64,000 nt of DNA from Intestinimonas butyriciproducens. Its GTDB lineage: Bacteria; Bacillota; Clostridia; Oscillospirales; Butyricicoccaceae. Numbering within the stretch: position 1 is the stretch's first letter; the number at the start of each line of letters is the position of its first letter. The DNA lies in contig NZ_JACJKW010000003.1 in assembly GCF_016901775.1 (NCBI RefSeq), positions 62,001-126,000 of the forward strand. The letters are read 5' to 3'. This document shows positions 7,684-16,574 of this stretch, piece after piece. The notes beneath the pieces were generated by a model, which made no database searches, was not told the DNA's origin, and saw nothing but the letters and a program-made list of their open reading frames with translations. A program made the translations under genes and the position numbers.

Positions 7684-8960
7684 TGGATCATCCTGTGATC
7701 GGCCGTATTCTGGAAAAGCTGGAGAGCCGGGGACTGCTTCCCCTGGAAAAGCAGGCGGCATTGGAGGAAAAGCTGCTGGAAGAGCGTCTGGCCCTGCTGC
7801 CAGATCTGATGAAGGAGACCGGGCTTTCTTGCTGGCTGGTGCTGGCCCAGGAGAACAACGAGGACCCGGCCATGAAGGCTCTGATGACCTGGGACCGGCG
7901 CACCGCCCGCCGCCAGACCGCTCTGCTGTTTTTCCGGCAAGGGGATCAGGTGCGCGCACTCAGCTGGGGTATGCCTTCCCAGGTGATGGCCAAGTTCTAT
8001 ACCCCCTCCAAAGAAGGGGATGAAACCCTGTGCCAGGGCCTTGCCCGGCTGCTGAAACAGTACGACCCCCAGCAGATCGGCGTCAATATGGCGCCCCAGG
8101 CCGGCGGCTTCTGCGATGGCCTTTCCGCAGGGCTCTATCAGATGCTGGAGGAGGAGCTGCCTGCTCCCTGGAGAAACCGGCTGTGCTCGGCGGGGAGACT
8201 GTCCACCCGCTTCCTGGAGACTATGACAGCGGGAGAACACAAAGTGATGGAGACCCTGGTGGAGGTCACCGAGGACATCATCAAGGCCGCATATTCCCCT
8301 GATGTGATCACACCGGGCAAGACCACCACCCAGGATGTGGAATGGTTTATGCGCCATGTGATGGCCGCCTGCCAGCTGGACTTCTGGTTTGGTCCCGATG
8401 TGGACCTGCAGCGCCAAGGGCTGGAGAGCCTTGCAAGCGAAGGGGTTATTCAGCCGGGGGATCTGCTCCATTGCGACATCGGCGTCATGCTGAAATACAT
8501 CCCGGTGCTCACCGACAAGCAGTGGATGGCCTATGTGCGCCGCCCCGGTGAAACCGTCCCGCCCCAGGGACTGGAGCAGCTTTTCTCCCAGTGCAGCCGG
8601 TTCCAGGACATCACACGCAGCCATTTCCTCTCCGGCATACCGGGAAATCAGGTGTTCCACAAGGCGGTGGACCAAGGCAAGGCCGAGGGGCTGTGTCCCC
8701 AGCTTTATTGCCACGGCCTGGGCGTGTTTGGCCATGGCCCCGGCCCCATCATAGGCCGCTATGATCACCAGGACAGCATCTATCCCCGGGGAGAATACCC
8801 GGTGGGTCTCCATTCCAGCCACGCCTTGGAGCTGAATGTGCGGGGAAAAGTGCCGGAGTGGGATGATCAGGTGGTGCGCATCAGCCTGGAAGAGGATGTG
8901 CACATCGGTGAAACTTGTGAGTATGTTTATCACCATCAGGAGAAACTGATTATAATATAA
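7683..8960 (+). CDS. M24 family metallopeptidase (Xaa-Pro peptidase-like)
   Basis: This 425-residue protein has a creatinase-like N-terminal domain (residues about 1-190) and a pita-bread catalytic domain. Metal ligands are recognisable: the DLLHCDIGVM Asp, the HGLGVFGHGPGP His, and two Glu in HALELNVRG and SLEEDVHIGE. It probably cleaves peptides or amide bonds, but the specificity cannot be told from sequence. The ATG at 7683 overlaps the previous stop by one base; a GTG one codon upstream is an alternative. The gene is followed by repeat element copy R2 in a convergent intergenic region. Confidence 0.85.
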   Translation: MDHPVIGRILEKLESRGLLPLEKQAALEEKLLEERLALLPDLMKETGLSCWLVLAQENNEDPAMKALMTWDRRTARRQTALLFFRQGDQVRALSWGMPSQVMAKFYTPSKEGDETLCQGLARLLKQYDPQQIGVNMAPQAGGFCDGLSAGLYQMLEEELPAPWRNRLCSAGRLSTRFLETMTAGEHKVMETLVEVTEDIIKAAYSPDVITPGKTTTQDVEWFMRHVMAACQLDFWFGPDVDLQRQGLESLASEGVIQPGDLLHCDIGVMLKYIPVLTDKQWMAYVRRPGETVPPQGLEQLFSQCSRFQDITRSHFLSGIPGNQVFHKAVDQGKAEGLCPQLYCHGLGVFGHGPGPIIGRYDHQDSIYPRGEYPVGLHSSHALELNVRGKVPEWDDQVVRISLEEDVHIGETCEYVYHHQEKLIII

Positions 8961-8977
8961 CAAAAAGGATAAAGAGG

Positions 8978-9212
8978 TCTTTGCTTTTAAATGATCAGGG
9001 AGCGGATCTGATCAGAAGGAGCGGTTTGCCCTGCACCTATTGATTGGCAAAAAGCCGCGACCGGTGCGTGGCTTTTTGCACTTCTCAAGGGTCAAGTGTG
9101 GCCGATTGGCCACGGAAAGCGGCCAATCGGCTGCATGCAGACCCTTGCAAAAACTCGAAAAAGTGGCCGAAGCCACTTTTTCGACACGGTAAGGAGAGGG
9201 ATTTCCCTCTCC
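8978..9212 (+). repeat. Terminator-associated repeat element, copy R2, with gene-side hairpin
   Basis: Forward orientation. Hairpin 1 is at 9047-9079 (GCAAAAAGCC paired with GGCTTTTTGC). The central structure (9084-9149) has CAAGGGTC paired with GACCCTTG outside an 11-bp stem GCCGATTGGCC/GGCCAATCGGC. Hairpin 3 is at 9155-9184 (TCGAAAAAGTGGC paired with GCCACTTTTTCGA). The terminator hairpin of the minus-strand MATE gene (9193-9212) adjoins the hairpin-3 end. A decayed distal hairpin relic followed by T's on the minus strand lies near 8962-8977. The left boundary is approximate. Confidence 0.82.
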
Positions 9213-9217
9213 TTTTT
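9193..9217. terminator. Intrinsic terminator at the end of the MATE gene
   Basis: GGAGAGGG and CCCTCTCC pair around ATTT. The T-run (9213-9217) is on the plus strand; on the minus strand the element copy R2 follows directly. Confidence 0.75.
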
Positions 9218-9218
9218 G

Positions 9219-10538
9219 TTATTCCTGGGGGAAGCTGTCCCTTCCTTTCCACAGTAAAGTGACAGAAAACAGGGCCACCAGCCCTTCGGTGACGGGGAAC
9301 GTGAGCCAGACCCCGGTGAGATCCCACAGTTTAGAGAGCAAAAAGGCCATGGGCACGATGAGCACAAGTCCCCGGGACAAGGAGATCACATGGGCCGGCA
9401 TCGCCCGCTGGGTGGCGGCAAAATAGGTGGAGGCCACCGTGTTGATGCCCACGAAGGACAGGGCGATAAAATAGAGCCGCAGACCAAAGGAGGCCATTTG
9501 CTGCAAAAGGGCGTTGCCTTCGCTGTTGAATACCCCGGTGAGGGGTTGGGCGCCCAGGGTGAGAACCCCTTCCATCAGCAAGGCGGCTGCAAGAGACCAA
9601 ATGAGCCCCAGAAAGAGAATATGGCGCAGATTGTCCTTGTCCCGTGCGCCATAGGCCCGGCTGAGAATGGGCTGCATTCCCTGGGAAAGGCCGGTGAGCA
9701 CGGCCACCGCCACCAGCGATAGATTGGCTACCACACCATAGGCTGCCACCGCCACATCCCCCTGGAGAGACAGGAGGATGGTGTTGAACACGGCGATGAC
9801 CACACCGGAGGAAATTTCGGGCACCAAAGAGGGAATGCCCAGCAAAACCAACTGCAAAAGGGGAGCTTTTTTCCCTTCCTGCCAGCAAAAGTGGAAGCCG
9901 CTCTTTTTGCTCAGCCAGTGGGGGGACAGAATGGCGATGCCGATCAGAGGGGCGGCGCCGGTGGCCAGGGCGGCGCCGAACATCCCCAGGCCGCAGGGGA
10001 AAATGAAGATGTAGTCCAAAAGGATATTGGACAGGCTTCCTCCCAGCATGGCGGCCATAGCCCGGCGGGGATCGCCGTCATTGCGCACAAAACAGGTAAA
10101 GACATCGTTGAGCATAAAGGCCGGGGCAAAGACCATGAGCACCCGCAGATAGGAGCTGCTCATTTGCAGCACTTCCCCCTGGGCGCCCAAAATCTGGGCC
10201 AGGGGCCGGGCGAAGGTCAGACCGGTAATGGAAAAAAGCGCGCCCAGGAAAAGGGCCAGGCACAACGCCTGGGTGAAAGCGCCGTCGCCGCTTTGTTTGT
10301 CCCCCTGTCCCCTGCCGATGGAATAGCGGATGCCGCCGCCCATGCCCAGCATCAGCCCCAGGCCGTGGATCAGGCTGTAAACCGGCAAAGCCAGGTTGAG
10401 GGCGGCCAGTCCCTGGGCCCCGGTGGCCCGGGAAATGAAGAAGGTGTCCGCCAGGATATAGCAGGAGATCCCCAGCATCCCCAGCATATTCAGGCTGGCA
10501 TACCGGGCAAACTCCCGCTTTGCACTGTGTTTGTCCAT
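9219..10538 (-). CDS. MATE family efflux transporter
   Basis: This 439-residue protein has about 12 hydrophobic segments and the two-bundle MATE repeat pattern. Typical motifs are LADTFFISRATGAQGLAALN at the first helix pair, FTCFVRNDGDPRRAMAAMLG, and in the second half GLSQGMQPILSRAYGARDKD. MATE proteins export cationic compounds using Na+ or H+; the substrate here is unknown. The ATG at 10538 has GGAGGG six bases upstream. A strong promoter (10668-10696) is followed by a leader with its own intrinsic terminator (10560-10617), so expression may be attenuated. Confidence 0.9.
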   Translation of the reverse strand: MDKHSAKREFARYASLNMLGMLGISCYILADTFFISRATGAQGLAALNLALPVYSLIHGLGLMLGMGGGIRYSIGRGQGDKQSGDGAFTQALCLALFLGALFSITGLTFARPLAQILGAQGEVLQMSSSYLRVLMVFAPAFMLNDVFTCFVRNDGDPRRAMAAMLGGSLSNILLDYIFIFPCGLGMFGAALATGAAPLIGIAILSPHWLSKKSGFHFCWQEGKKAPLLQLVLLGIPSLVPEISSGVVIAVFNTILLSLQGDVAVAAYGVVANLSLVAVAVLTGLSQGMQPILSRAYGARDKDNLRHILFLGLIWSLAAALLMEGVLTLGAQPLTGVFNSEGNALLQQMASFGLRLYFIALSFVGINTVASTYFAATQRAMPAHVISLSRGLVLIVPMAFLLSKLWDLTGVWLTFPVTEGLVALFSVTLLWKGRDSFPQE

Positions 10539-10559
10539 CGTTTTCCCTCCATTGCTTGC

Positions 10560-10643
10560 AAAAAAGGACGCCAGAGCCTTCCATCTTCAACGGCCTACGA
10601 TGGAAAGCCTGGCGCCCATGGCCCCCATCCGGCGATGGAGGCC
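10560..10643 (-). promoter_or_regulatory. Structured leader with terminator-like hairpin upstream of the MATE gene
   Basis: On the minus strand a first hairpin (10643-10620, GGCCTCCATC with GGATGGGGGCC) is followed by a long stem (10617-10566) closed by six U's (10565-10560). The 5' arm GCCTCCATC of the first hairpin can also pair with GATGGAAGGC of the second, so the two structures may be mutually exclusive, as in an attenuator. I do not recognise a known riboswitch class. Confidence 0.6.
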
Positions 10644-10667
10644 TGCCTTTTGTTTCGTTGTGTTCTG

Positions 10668-10696
10668 AGTATACAAAAAGGAAGAAACTTTGTCAA
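10668..10696 (-). promoter_or_regulatory. Sigma-A promoter of the MATE gene
   Basis: TTGACA (10696-10691), a 17-nt spacer and TATACT (10673-10668): a near-perfect promoter placed about 130 bp upstream of the start codon. Confidence 0.85.
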
Positions 10697-10704
10697 CACC
10701 TGGT

Positions 10705-11946
10705 TTAATCGTATTCCACCCGTTTGCCCAGCAGGATAAAGTAACCCAGGGTGCAGCAGGAAGAAATGAGCATCATGGCCCCGAAGGCCGGGCTGTAAGA
10801 GCCGAAATAGTCATAGACCGAACCGATCATCACCGGCGTAAACACACCGGCCAGGTTGTTGCAGGCGGTGACCAGACCCAGAATGGCGCTGTAATTTTTC
10901 CGGCCGTAGATGCTTTGCACAATGATGGGGTTGGCCACCGAGCCGAAGGCGTTGCCCAGGGAAAATCCCGCCACAATGGCGGCGATCATCACAGGGAAGC
11001 GGCAGAAAAAGGCGCCTGTTACCCCCAGAACGGTGCAGCAGTTGGCCAGAAGCGTGGCCCGGCGGGCTCCCAGCTTGTCATAGAGCCAGCCCAAAAACAT
11101 TTTGCCGCAGGCCAGTCCGCCCAGCATGACGGCGGAAATATTGGCGGCGGTTTGCAGGCTGTATCCTTCATCGGAGAGATGGGGGGTCACATTCTGATTG
11201 AGGGCGCACAGGCTGATGTTGCCCAAAGCGGTGACCAGACACAAGGCCCAGAAGCGGCCGGTGTGCACCACTTCCTGTACCGTCATGCCCCGGTCGTCAA
11301 AGGACGCGGTGCTGCTCTCCCTTTCCTGGCCATAGGGCAAAAGTCCCAGGTCGGAAGGCCGGGTGCGCACCACCAGCCAGCACACCGGCACCAGAATCAA
11401 AAAGGCGATGATTCCCAGCACCCGATAGGTCTGGCGCCAGCCCACCGTGGTGATCAGCTGACCGGCCAGGGCGTTGAAAAGCATTCCGCCGATGCCGCTG
11501 CCCATAAAGGCCACCCCGATGGCAAAGCCCCGTCTTTCCCGGAACCAGTTGCCGATGAGGATGGAAAGGGGCATGGCGGCAATGCCGCCCATGGCAAAGC
11601 CCAGCACCACCGACAAAGCGTAATACATGGGCAAAGACTGGACAAAGGAATAGGAAAAATAGCTCACCGCCAGGGCGATGGAGCTGATGCGCATGATATT
11701 GCGCACATCAAAGCGGACGAAGATCTTTCCGCCAAACAGCGCCACGATCATCTGACAGGCCGACAGAATGGTCATGTTGACCCCCATGGCCCCCCGGGAA
11801 AAGCCCATATCGTCGCACACCGGCTTGATATAAAGCCCCGAGCAGTTGTTGACGATGCCGATGGAACAGAACATCACCAAAAATCCGGCGGCCACGATGT
11901 ACCAGCCGTAAAAAATACGGCCTTTTTTTACTCCCATCTCCCTCAT
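10705..11946 (-). CDS. MFS transporter (OFA / monocarboxylate-like)
   Basis: This 413-residue protein has 12 predicted membrane helices and a major-facilitator layout. The start FYGWYIVAAGFLVMFCSIGI resembles the oxalate/formate antiporter and related carboxylate branch. The conserved loop after helix 2 is weak, and a GNWFRERRGFAIGVAF segment matches the NW-ERRG motif common in this branch. The substrate is unknown, probably an organic anion. The start may be ATG 11946 or ATG 11937; the second has AAGGG at better spacing. TATAAT lies about 25-30 bp upstream on the minus strand. The gene ends just upstream of the MATE promoter. Confidence 0.87.
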   Translation of the reverse strand: MREMGVKKGRIFYGWYIVAAGFLVMFCSIGIVNNCSGLYIKPVCDDMGFSRGAMGVNMTILSACQMIVALFGGKIFVRFDVRNIMRISSIALAVSYFSYSFVQSLPMYYALSVVLGFAMGGIAAMPLSILIGNWFRERRGFAIGVAFMGSGIGGMLFNALAGQLITTVGWRQTYRVLGIIAFLILVPVCWLVVRTRPSDLGLLPYGQERESSTASFDDRGMTVQEVVHTGRFWALCLVTALGNISLCALNQNVTPHLSDEGYSLQTAANISAVMLGGLACGKMFLGWLYDKLGARRATLLANCCTVLGVTGAFFCRFPVMIAAIVAGFSLGNAFGSVANPIIVQSIYGRKNYSAILGLVTACNNLAGVFTPVMIGSVYDYFGSYSPAFGAMMLISSCCTLGYFILLGKRVEYD

Positions 11947-12175
11947 CCCTTCTCAGAAATCTTTACATTCATTATATACCTTTCCCAGAAAAGAGGATAG
12001 CAAAGGAGAAAAAAATCAGCTTTTTCCACAGTTTCTCCTTCCTTTGGAGTAAAGTATAACTGGACACTTTTACCGCCTTTTCGGGAAATTTACAAAACCT
12101 GCCCTTTCTCCGGGGGATTTCTATGGTACAATAACTCTGGATGCCCCGGCCTTCGGGGCCAAAGGAGGTTTTTGC

Positions 12176-12838
12176 TTGAAACTTACATTTGAAGACATCC
12201 GTGAAAATAAAGAGGTGCAGACCTATCTCCAGATGGGAAACAACGCCCTGGGCGTCATCGGCTTTACCGAGCACGGTTTTGCCCACGCCGGCATCTGTGC
12301 GGCCACCGCCGCCCAGATCCTGATGCAGATGGGCTATGATGAACACACCATTACATTGGCCCGGATCGCCGGGTATCTCCATGACATCGGCAACTGTGTC
12401 AACCGGGCTTCCCATGCCCAGACCGGCGCCATTATGGCCTTTCAGATCCTCAAGGGCTTGGGAATGGACCCTTCGGACATCGCCCAGGTGATCTGCGCCA
12501 TCGGCAACCACGACGAAGGAACCGGTACCGCTGTCACGCCGGTGTCCGCCGCCCTGATCCTGGCAGACAAAAGCGATGTGCGCCGCTCCCGGGTACGGGC
12601 TGTGCGCACCGTGGCCACCGACATTCATGATCGGGTCAATTATGCGGTGTATACCTCCGGGCTTTCCATCAGCCCTGACCGCAAGACCATCACCCTGTCT
12701 CTGAAAATCGACACTGCAATCAGCGCGGTGATGGATTATTTTGAAATTTTCCTCACCCGGATGCTCATGTGCCGCAAGGCTGCCGAGTTTCTGGGGCTTC
12801 AGTTCCAGCTGCAAATCAATGACACCCAGCTGCTTTAA
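12176..12838 (+). CDS. HD domain phosphohydrolase
   Basis: This 220-residue cytoplasmic protein contains an HD-type metal site: HGFAHAGICAATA near residue 38, YLHDIGNCVNRASHAQTGAI with the HD pair, and HDEGTG further on. HD enzymes act on nucleotides, cyclic dinucleotides or pyrophosphate linkages; the substrate here is not predictable. The start is TTG at 12176 with AAAGGAGG 6-7 bases upstream, and there is no ATG nearby. A short GC-rich hairpin (12143-12159) precedes the ribosome binding site. The alanyl-tRNA editing gene starts 29 bp downstream on the same strand, so co-transcription is likely. Confidence 0.85.
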   Translation: MKLTFEDIRENKEVQTYLQMGNNALGVIGFTEHGFAHAGICAATAAQILMQMGYDEHTITLARIAGYLHDIGNCVNRASHAQTGAIMAFQILKGLGMDPSDIAQVICAIGNHDEGTGTAVTPVSAALILADKSDVRRSRVRAVRTVATDIHDRVNYAVYTSGLSISPDRKTITLSLKIDTAISAVMDYFEIFLTRMLMCRKAAEFLGLQFQLQINDTQLL

Positions 12839-12867
12839 AAATACAGATAGAGAAACAGGAGAGAGAT

Positions 12868-14070
12868 ATGACAAAGCGTATATTTGATGATGCTCCCCTG
12901 CAAGGGGGGCTTTTGGCTCATGTGCAGCAGTGCCGCCCTCAGGGAAAAGAATTCTGCCTGATTCTGGATCAGACCATCTTCTTTCCCCGGGGAGGGGGAC
13001 AGAAATGTGATGAGGGGACCATCGGAGGAATCCCGGTGCTGGATGTGTATGAAGAAGAGGGAGAGATCCGTCACATCCTTCCCCGGGCCCCGGAGGGAGA
13101 TGAGGTGCTTTGCCGCATCGATCTGTGCACCCGTCTGTCCCACATGCAGCATCACACGGCCCAGCATCTGATCTCGGCCGCTGCCTGGCAGATGTTTCAG
13201 AACCCCACCATCATCGCCCGGATGGAGGACCCTTGGGGCCACATCGAGTTTCAGCGTCCTATGGAGGATGAGGAGCTTCTGGCTCTTTTGCGCCGGGTGG
13301 AGGAAATCGTAAAGGCCGATCTGCCCATTTTCTGCCGGTATTATACCCCGGAGCAGGCCGCGCAGATGGATGTGCGGGGCAAGATCACTCCCCATGAGCG
13401 CATCCGCCTGGTGGAGGTAGAGGGCTTTGACCGCAACGCCTGCGGCGGCACCCACTGTCCTTCCACCGGCCTTGTGGGACCGGTACGGTTTGTGGGCAGC
13501 AAAATGGTGCGGGGAGCCTACCGGCTTTATTTTGCTGCGGGACAGCGAGCCCATGACTTTGCTTTGGAGCAGGATCTGCGCACCCTCCGTCTGGGAAAAT
13601 ACACCGATGAGGAAAGCCCGGAGGATTGCGAAAAGCACATCGCCGACGCTTTGCACCGCCTGCCTGTGCTGGAAGAGAGTGTCCAGAAGCTGAGGCGGCA
13701 GCTTCTGGAGCAGACAGCGGAAAATCTGCTGCGCAAGGCATCGGAGCAGGAAGCATTCCCGGCGGTACTTCAGCTGCTGGAAGGCTGGGACAAAAAGGAC
13801 GGCAAGGCGCTGTGCGATGATCTCTTGCACCGGGGCGTCCGCTTTGTGGCCCTGGGCTTTGCAGAGGGCGAGAGCCTGGGGGTCATGGCCGCCCAGAAGA
13901 AGAGCAAAAAGATGATGCCCCTGGGCCGGGCCTTGAAGGAATTTTTCCCTGCCCATCAGGGGAAAGGGGGCGGCAGCGATGCTTTGGGCCAGGGCACCGT
14001 TCCCCTTTCGGCCTGGGAGGACTTTGCCATATTGTGTGCTCCCTTCCTTCGGGGAGAAGGGGCGGAATAA
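12868..14070 (+). CDS. Alanyl-tRNA editing protein (AlaX-L type, with DHHA1 domain)
   Basis: This 400-residue protein has the trans-editing domain related to the AlaRS editing region: the FFPRGGGQKCDEG motif, the zinc ligands in HMQHHTAQHLISA (HxxxH) and CGGTHCPSTG (Cys and His), followed by a helical linker and a C-terminal DHHA1 segment including GKGGGSDALGQG. AlaX proteins hydrolyse Ser- or Gly-mischarged tRNA(Ala). AlaRS itself is not encoded here, as the catalytic class II core is absent. The start at 12868 follows AGGAGAGA. It is probably the second gene of a transcript with the HD gene. Confidence 0.9.
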   Translation: MTKRIFDDAPLQGGLLAHVQQCRPQGKEFCLILDQTIFFPRGGGQKCDEGTIGGIPVLDVYEEEGEIRHILPRAPEGDEVLCRIDLCTRLSHMQHHTAQHLISAAAWQMFQNPTIIARMEDPWGHIEFQRPMEDEELLALLRRVEEIVKADLPIFCRYYTPEQAAQMDVRGKITPHERIRLVEVEGFDRNACGGTHCPSTGLVGPVRFVGSKMVRGAYRLYFAAGQRAHDFALEQDLRTLRLGKYTDEESPEDCEKHIADALHRLPVLEESVQKLRRQLLEQTAENLLRKASEQEAFPAVLQLLEGWDKKDGKALCDDLLHRGVRFVALGFAEGESLGVMAAQKKSKKMMPLGRALKEFFPAHQGKGGGSDALGQGTVPLSAWEDFAILCAPFLRGEGAE

Positions 14071-14077
14071 AGGCCCA

Positions 14078-14106
14078 TTGTCCCCTGGCGCGATCCGTGC
14101 TACAAT
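14078..14106 (+). promoter_or_regulatory. Sigma-A promoter of the HAD phosphatase gene
   Basis: TTGTCC (14078-14083), 17 nt, TACAAT (14101-14106), about 28 bp upstream of the start codon. Confidence 0.7.
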
Positions 14107-14133
14107 GGTGACATCCATCAATGGGAGGACACT

Positions 14134-14694
14134 ATGGATATCATCGGATATGATTTTGACAACACCGTTTACCGGGGCGACAGCAGCACCCACTTTACCT
14201 TCTGGTGCCTGGGGCATTACCCTAAAACCTGGCTGCATTTGCCGGCCATCCTGTTCTGGGGCGCTTTGTTCGGCCTGAAAATCTGCACCAAGACCCGGTT
14301 CAAATCCCATCTTTTCGGCTATCTCCGCCATGTGAAGGATGTGGATAAGGCGGTGGCCGACTTCTGGAAGAGCCACCGGAAAAACCTGAAAAGCTGGTAT
14401 CTCCCAAAGGATCACAGCCGGGATGTGATCATTTCGGCCTCGCCGGAGTTTCTCCTGGCGCCGGTCTTTGAAACCCTGCCGGTGCAGAAGCTGATGGGCA
14501 CCCCCATGGACAAGCACACCGGCGTCATCCACGGGGAAAACTGCTGGGGGCCGGAGAAGGTGCGCCGCCTGCGGGAATATGCCCCGGATTTTCATATGCT
14601 GGAGTTTTACTCCGATTCCCGGTCGGATACGCCTCTGGCCCAGGTGTCGGACAAGGCCTTTTTGGTCAAGGGAGATGAGATTCTCCCCTGGTAA
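14134..14694 (+). CDS. HAD-IB family phosphatase
   Basis: This 186-residue protein has all HAD motifs: motif I GYDFDNTVYRGDSS (nucleophile and acid Asp), motif II ISASPEFL, the motif III Lys region GPEKVRRL, and motif IV EFYSDSRSDTPL. The hydrophobic stretch TWLHLPAILFWGALFGLKI in the cap region is usual for the PSPase-like HAD-IB group. It resembles phosphoserine phosphatase homologues, but the substrate is unknown. The ATG at 14134 follows GGGAGG. The deacylase gene starts 42 bp further on the same strand. Confidence 0.86.
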   Translation: MDIIGYDFDNTVYRGDSSTHFTFWCLGHYPKTWLHLPAILFWGALFGLKICTKTRFKSHLFGYLRHVKDVDKAVADFWKSHRKNLKSWYLPKDHSRDVIISASPEFLLAPVFETLPVQKLMGTPMDKHTGVIHGENCWGPEKVRRLREYAPDFHMLEFYSDSRSDTPLAQVSDKAFLVKGDEILPW

Positions 14695-14736
14695 GTACAT
14701 TCCTTTTATTCTATAAGAAAGAGGTGGCAGAAAACC

Positions 14737-16326
14737 ATGTATGATCGGATCATCTGCGGCGGCCAAGTGATCGACGGCACGGGCAACCCGCCTTTCCGGG
14801 CCGATGTGGCGGTGAAGGATGGAAAGATTGCCTTTGTGGGTCTCCTTCCCCCGGAGGCCCAGGCCCAGGAGGTGCTGGACGCCCAGGGCCATTATGTGAC
14901 CCCCGGCTTTATCGATGCCCATTCCCATGCCGATGTGACGGTGTTCGGAAACCCTCAAAGCCACAACAAGGCAGGTCAGGGCATCACCACCGATATCAGC
15001 GGTCATTGCGGCACATCCAATGCCCCCCGGGATCAGGCCAGCCTTCGTCATGAGGAGGAAAAGCTGGGGCGGCCTGCTGGCTCCATGGGCTATCTTTCCA
15101 GCTATGGAAAGACCATTTCTCAGCTGGAAAGCATGAAACTGGGAGTAAATATGGCCCAGTATGTGGGCCACGGCTCCATTCGCGCCATCGTCTGCCAGGG
15201 GGAAAATCAGAACCGGCCTTTGACAAAGAAAGAGCTGGATCACATGGAGGGCCTGCTGAAAGAGGCCATGGAGGAAGGGGCCATGGGCGTCAGCTTCGGC
15301 CTGATCTATCCTCCGGGAAGCTATGCCGATCTGGATGAGCTGGTGGCAGCGGCCAGGGTGGCCGCCCGGTATGACCGGTCCTTCAGCGTACATATGCGTT
15401 CGGAGTCCCTGCGTCTGGTGGAATCGGTGAAGGATATGATCCAAGTGGCCCGCAGAGCCGATTGCCGGGCCCTTCTCTCCCACCATAAGGCCAAAGGCCG
15501 TGCAAATTGGGACAAGACCACCCTCACCCTGCCCCTCATCGAGCAGGCCAACCGGGAAGGGATGGAAGTGGAGCTGGATCAGTATCCCTATACCGCCAGC
15601 GCCACCTATCTGGGGGTCTATATCCCTCAGAAGTTCCAGGCCCAGGGCCGGGCCCATACCCTGGAGCTTTTGCGGGACAAAAACGCCCGCCAGGAGATCC
15701 GGAAGGCCATGGAGCAGGTCAATCCCCTGGAAGAGAGCAATTTCCAGAATGCCGGTTTTGCCGGGACGCTGATTTCCCGCAGCCCCAACCATCCCGAGGT
15801 GGAAGGGCTGACGGTGGCGGAGCTGGCGGAAAAATGGGGAAAAGATCCCTTTGACGCCGCCTTTGATCTGCTGCTGGAGGACAACTTCGACACCGACGGC
15901 ATCTATTTCATGATGAGTGAAAAGGATGTGATCCGGGTGCTGCAATACCGCCGCACCATGGTGGGCACCGACGGCGGCGGGGTCATGCCGGGACAGATCA
16001 CTCATCCCCGGATCGTGGGCAGTTTCCCCCAGATCCTGGGCCGGTATGTGCGGGATCTGGGCGTGCTGGAAGTGGAAGAGGCTATCCGGCGCATGACTTC
16101 CCTGCCTGCTCAGTTTTTCCGTCTGAAAAACAAGGGCCTGCTCCGGGAGGGTTTTGATGCCGATCTGGTGGTCTTTGATCCCCTTACCATCGGCTGTCCC
16201 AGCGATTATCATACCACCGTGCCCAACCAGGGAATAAAAGCGGTGTATATCGCCGGACAGAAAGTGGTGGAAGACAATATCTACAACGGAACCTGCGCCG
16301 GTCAGGTCATCCGGGCCGGACGGTAA
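14737..16326 (+). CDS. D-aminoacylase / N-acyl-D-amino-acid deacylase family amidohydrolase
   Basis: This 529-residue amidohydrolase has the family pattern of N-acyl-D-amino acid deacylases and dihydroorotase relatives: GGQVIDGTGNPPFRADVAV at the N-terminus, metal ligands in FIDAHSHADV, the GHCG Cys motif, SVHMRSES, LSHHKAKG, the GTDGG catalytic Asp region, and THPRIVGSFPQILGRYV at the C-terminus. Members release free D-amino acids from N-acyl derivatives; the exact substrate is unknown. The ATG at 14737 follows AAAGAGGTGG. The terminator 16338-16371 and repeat element R3 follow. Confidence 0.88.
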   Translation: MYDRIICGGQVIDGTGNPPFRADVAVKDGKIAFVGLLPPEAQAQEVLDAQGHYVTPGFIDAHSHADVTVFGNPQSHNKAGQGITTDISGHCGTSNAPRDQASLRHEEEKLGRPAGSMGYLSSYGKTISQLESMKLGVNMAQYVGHGSIRAIVCQGENQNRPLTKKELDHMEGLLKEAMEEGAMGVSFGLIYPPGSYADLDELVAAARVAARYDRSFSVHMRSESLRLVESVKDMIQVARRADCRALLSHHKAKGRANWDKTTLTLPLIEQANREGMEVELDQYPYTASATYLGVYIPQKFQAQGRAHTLELLRDKNARQEIRKAMEQVNPLEESNFQNAGFAGTLISRSPNHPEVEGLTVAELAEKWGKDPFDAAFDLLLEDNFDTDGIYFMMSEKDVIRVLQYRRTMVGTDGGGVMPGQITHPRIVGSFPQILGRYVRDLGVLEVEEAIRRMTSLPAQFFRLKNKGLLREGFDADLVVFDPLTIGCPSDYHTTVPNQGIKAVYIAGQKVVEDNIYNGTCAGQVIRAGR

Positions 16327-16337
16327 CCAATCAGGAA

Positions 16338-16371
16338 AAGAGGGTGCTTTCTTTGGGAAAGCACCCTCTTT
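16338..16371 (+). terminator. Terminator hairpin of the D-aminoacylase-like gene
   Basis: AAGAGGGTGCTTTC and GAAAGCACCCTCTT pair around a short loop. Only TTT follows before the repeat element begins (TGAGCGTGTCG), so the T-tract seems interrupted by the element. Confidence 0.8.
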
Positions 16372-16552
16372 GAGCGTGTCGAAAAAGTGGAAGACGCCAC
16401 TTTTTCGAGTTTTGCAAGGGTCTGCGTGCACGATTTTACGCACACTTGACCCTTGAGAGGTGCAAAAAGCTGCGCACAGGTCGCAGCTTTTTGCACCTCG
16501 ATTAGGAATAGGGCAAACCGCTCTCTTTTGCGATATCATTTTTGTTAGTCTG
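16372..16552 (-). repeat. Terminator-associated repeat element, copy R3
   Basis: Reverse orientation. Gene-side end CGTGTCGAAAAAG; hairpin 3 at 16379-16408; the outer stem GCAAGGGTC/GACCCTTG (16414-16455) encloses a variant apical stem (TGCGTGCACG... TACGCACA); hairpin 1 at 16461-16493 (GCAAAAAGCTG with CAGCTTTTTGC). The far end reads GGTTTGCCCT on the minus strand and then AACAAAAATGAT, a weak match to the usual end. No distal copy of the terminator is seen. It fills the convergent gap up to the orphan gene. Confidence 0.82.
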
Positions 16553-16574
16553 CAGAGAATACCAGTCCCGAGAC

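Noticed and set aside
9044-9262. Short frames inside the repeat elements (for example those giving DPCKN or CMQPI stretches)
   Set aside because: They are not shared in the same frame between copies, and hairpin arms rather than codons are conserved. They are artefacts of the repeats.
10560-10643. Known guanidine or PreQ1 riboswitch in the MATE leader
   Set aside because: None of the conserved core motifs of the classes I can recall is present; only the terminator architecture is visible.
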